Shown one piece after another: positions 6,852-8,032 of a stretch of DNA of 8,032 nucleotides; position 1 is the first letter of the stretch, and each line of letters starts with the position of its first letter. The notes beneath the pieces are model-generated. The model made no database searches. It was not told where the DNA came from and worked only from the letters and a program-made list of their open reading frames with translations. The stretch covers positions 1 through 8,032 of the forward strand of contig JAHWJJ010000197.1 of assembly GCA_019348475.1 (NCBI GenBank), read 5' to 3'. The stretch comes from Gemmatimonadota bacterium. Its GTDB lineage: Bacteria; Gemmatimonadota; Gemmatimonadetes; Longimicrobiales; Longimicrobiaceae. The position numbers and the translations under genes are program-made.

Positions 6852-6989
6852 TCGCGAGGGAGCGCCAGGGCAACATGCGGGTACCTAGTAATTAGCGTGG
6901 TTGCGGTTTCCACGGGGCCCCGGCGCGTGCGCCGCCAGCGGCCACGCGTTTGCAGGTGTCTTTCACCCGTGAGTCGGTCCCCCCGGCGT

Positions 6990-6993
6990 GGAG
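6990..6993 (+). promoter_or_regulatory. Ribosome binding site fixing a TTG start
   Basis: GGAG at 6990-6993 lies 5 bases before TTG 6999. This supports TTG 6999 over the in-frame GTGs at 6993 and 6897, which have no such site. Confidence 0.6.
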
Positions 6994-6998
6994 TGCAG

Positions 6999-7382
6999 TT
7001 GAGCCAGAAGACCGTGCTGATCGTCGAGGATGACCCCGCCAGCCTCGACATCTTCGCAACCATCCTGCGCCATGGCGGCTATCAGGTGATGAGCGCCAGC
7101 ACCGTGGCCGAGGGCGTGGCGAGGGCGCGCGAGCTGCTGCCCGACGCGGTGGTGGTGGACATCGGGCTGCCGGACGGGCTGGGCTTCGGCGTGCTGGACG
7201 AGCTGAGCGACGACCCCGCCACCGAGCACATCCCGCTCATCGTCTGCACCGTCCACGTGTTCGAGCACGACCAGCTGCGGGCCCGGCGCTCCGGAGCGGA
7301 CGTGTTCGTGAAGAAGCCGGTGGAACCCACGCACCTGCTGGAGTGCGTCAACCGGCTTCTCCAGCCGGCCCCCGCCGCGTAG
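6999..7382 (+). CDS. Single-domain response regulator (CheY/DivK-like receiver)
   Basis: 127 residues, all one receiver domain with no output domain. The start is TTG 6999: GGAG is well spaced before it, and the protein then begins [12 protein letters not shown] as receivers usually do. Key residues: acidic pair Asp11-Asp12, phosphoacceptor Asp54 in [10 protein letters not shown], Thr84 in IVCTVH, and Lys106 before Pro107 in FVKKP. The domain looks active. A lone receiver acts by phosphorylation-dependent protein binding or as a phosphorelay shuttle. The histidine kinase at 1065-3266 has no adjacent partner and is a reasonable candidate, but this pairing is inferred from proximity. The gene is followed by about 200 bases before purA, with an intrinsic terminator in between. 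Confidence 0.92.
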   Translation: MSQKTVLIVEDDPASLDIFATILRHGGYQVMSASTVAEGVARARELLPDAVVVDIGLPDGLGFGVLDELSDDPATEHIPLIVCTVHVFEHDQLRARRSGADVFVKKPVEPTHLLECVNRLLQPAPAA

Positions 7383-7456
7383 CCGCCTCTTCCCGCATCC
7401 ACACAAAGGACGGAGGAAGCCAGACCCGGCTCGCGTCGAGTACGCCCGCTGGACAG

Positions 7457-7486
7457 TTGACAACGCCGTCGGCCGCGGCGCAGATT
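7457..7486 (+). promoter_or_regulatory. Candidate sigma70-type promoter upstream of purA
   Basis: A perfect TTGACA -35 box (7457-7462) is followed after 18 bases by CAGATT (7481-7486), a weak -10 match (three of six). Transcription would start near 7493, only about 14 bases before the terminator hairpin. The -35 is strong evidence; the -10 is doubtful. Confidence 0.45.
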
Positions 7487-7506
7487 GCGTACAGGATACG
7501 TCAGGG

Positions 7507-7541
7507 CGCGGTCCCACCTTTGCGGTCGGGACCGCGTTTTT
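7507..7541 (+). terminator. Rho-independent terminator between response regulator and purA
   Basis: A perfect nine-base-pair stem, CGCGGTCCC (7507-7515) with GGGACCGCG (7528-7536), encloses a 12-base loop and is followed by TTTTT (7537-7541). It is the clearest intrinsic terminator in the window. It lies 125 bases after the response regulator stop and 48 bases before the purA start. It may end the upstream transcript or, given the promoter just before it, act as a leader attenuator. Confidence 0.85.
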
Positions 7542-7548
7542 GCGTGCG

Positions 7549-7566
7549 GTGCCGGCGCGGCGGCAC
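7549..7566 (+). other. Second hairpin in the purA leader
   Basis: GTGCCG (7549-7554) and CGGCAC (7561-7566) form a perfect six-base-pair stem with a 6-base loop, 22 bases before the purA ATG. It has no T-run. It could influence ribosome access to purA, or be chance in GC-rich DNA. Confidence 0.3.
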
Positions 7567-7588
7567 GGATGACGGAGCAACGGAAGCG

Positions 7589-8032
7589 ATGAGGGACCGG
7601 AAAAGCCAGTGCGTGGTGATCGTCGGCTCGCAGTGGGGCGACGAGGGGAAGGGAAAGATCGTGGACGTGCTCGCCGAAGGGGTGGACGTCGTCGCGCGCT
7701 ACCAGGGCGGCAGCAACGCCGGGCACACCGTGCACGTGGGGTCCGACGAGTTCATCCTGCACCAGATCCCCTCCGGCATCCTGCATCCGCGGCGCCGCTG
7801 CCTGCTGGGGAACGGCGTGGTGTTCGATCCCTTCCAGTTCTTCCACGAGCTGGACGCCCTCACCGCGCGCGGCATCGACGCCGAGGGGCGCGTGGGCGTC
7901 AGCGGGCGCGCGCACCTGCTGCTGTCGTACCACAAGACCTGGGACCGCGCGCAGGAGGCCAGCCGCGGGCAGGCCAGGATCGGCACCACGGGGCGGGGGA
8001 TCGGGCCGGCGTACGAGGACAAGGTGGCGCGC
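7589..8032 (+). CDS. purA: Adenylosuccinate synthetase (5' part)
   Basis: The first 148 residues of a protein usually of about 430; it runs off the window end. The enzyme joins IMP and aspartate using GTP to make adenylosuccinate, the first committed step from IMP to AMP, in the cytoplasm. Diagnostic motifs: [14 protein letters not shown] (13-26) with catalytic Asp18, GGSNAGHTV (40-48) with catalytic His46, the PSGIL and GNGVV segments (61-65, 74-78), and [17 protein letters not shown] (132-148), the IMP-binding signature. The start is ATG 7589, with GGAA at 7582-7585 and GGAG at 7573-7576 upstream; the motifs begin at the normal distance from it. Regulation may involve the promoter and terminator in the leader. 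Identification is secure. Confidence 0.97.
   Translation, partial: MRDRKSQCVVIVGSQWGDEGKGKIVDVLAEGVDVVARYQGGSNAGHTVHVGSDEFILHQIPSGILHPRRRCLLGNGVVFDPFQFFHELDALTARGIDAEGRVGVSGRAHLLLSYHKTWDRAQEASRGQARIGTTGRGIGPAYEDKVAR

Noticed and set aside
6634..6888. An 84-residue plus-strand frame across the frameshift region
   Set aside because: It is in the third frame, Gly/Arg-rich with no motifs; the other two frames give the coherent halves of the broken gene.
1..8032. CRISPR array, insertion sequence or rRNA
   Set aside because: No regularly spaced repeats, transposase motifs, terminal inverted repeats or rRNA-like sequence were seen on either strand.

Overview
The window is very GC-rich (most third codon positions are G or C). 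It carries a type IV pilus retraction ATPase, a soluble PAS histidine kinase, a lone receiver protein and purA, mostly in tight head-to-tail order. This suits an environmental Gram-negative; codon use and the mix of small secreted proteins remind me of Gemmatimonadota (Longimicrobium-like), but that is an inference and nothing here proves it.

Layout. 1-573: 3' part of a PilT-like ATPase. 577-1068: DUF456 membrane protein, starting 3 bases after the pilT stop. 1065-3266: a soluble GAF-like/PAS/PAS histidine kinase whose GTG start overlaps the DUF456 stop (GTGA). 3292-5202: the most unusual gene, an HNH nuclease domain followed by a long coiled coil and a large TPR array, with rarer codons than its neighbours. 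5231-5437 (minus): a small uncharacterised gene, convergent with the HNH-TPR gene and sharing a hairpin with it. 5438-5742: non-coding, with one tRNA-3'-end-like element. 5743-6510: a secreted protein fusing an LprI/DUF1311 domain to an NTF2/SnoaL-like domain. 6507-6814: a small gene overlapping it by ATGA and broken by a one-base frameshift. 6999-7382: a single-domain response regulator. 7383-7588: a spacer with a sigma70-like promoter and a strong intrinsic terminator. 7589-8032: 5' part of purA.

How the genes may work together. pilT, DUF456 and the kinase look like one translationally coupled transcription unit. The kinase has no membrane segment and no adjacent regulator; the lone receiver 3.7 kb downstream is a possible partner. 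If kinase and receiver were once neighbours, everything between them (3267-6998) is an accessory insertion: HNH-TPR protein, small convergent gene, secreted LprI fusion and a decayed gene. The HNH-TPR protein has the nuclease-plus-sensor layout seen in many anti-phage effectors and is the best candidate for an undescribed system. That role is inferred from architecture only.
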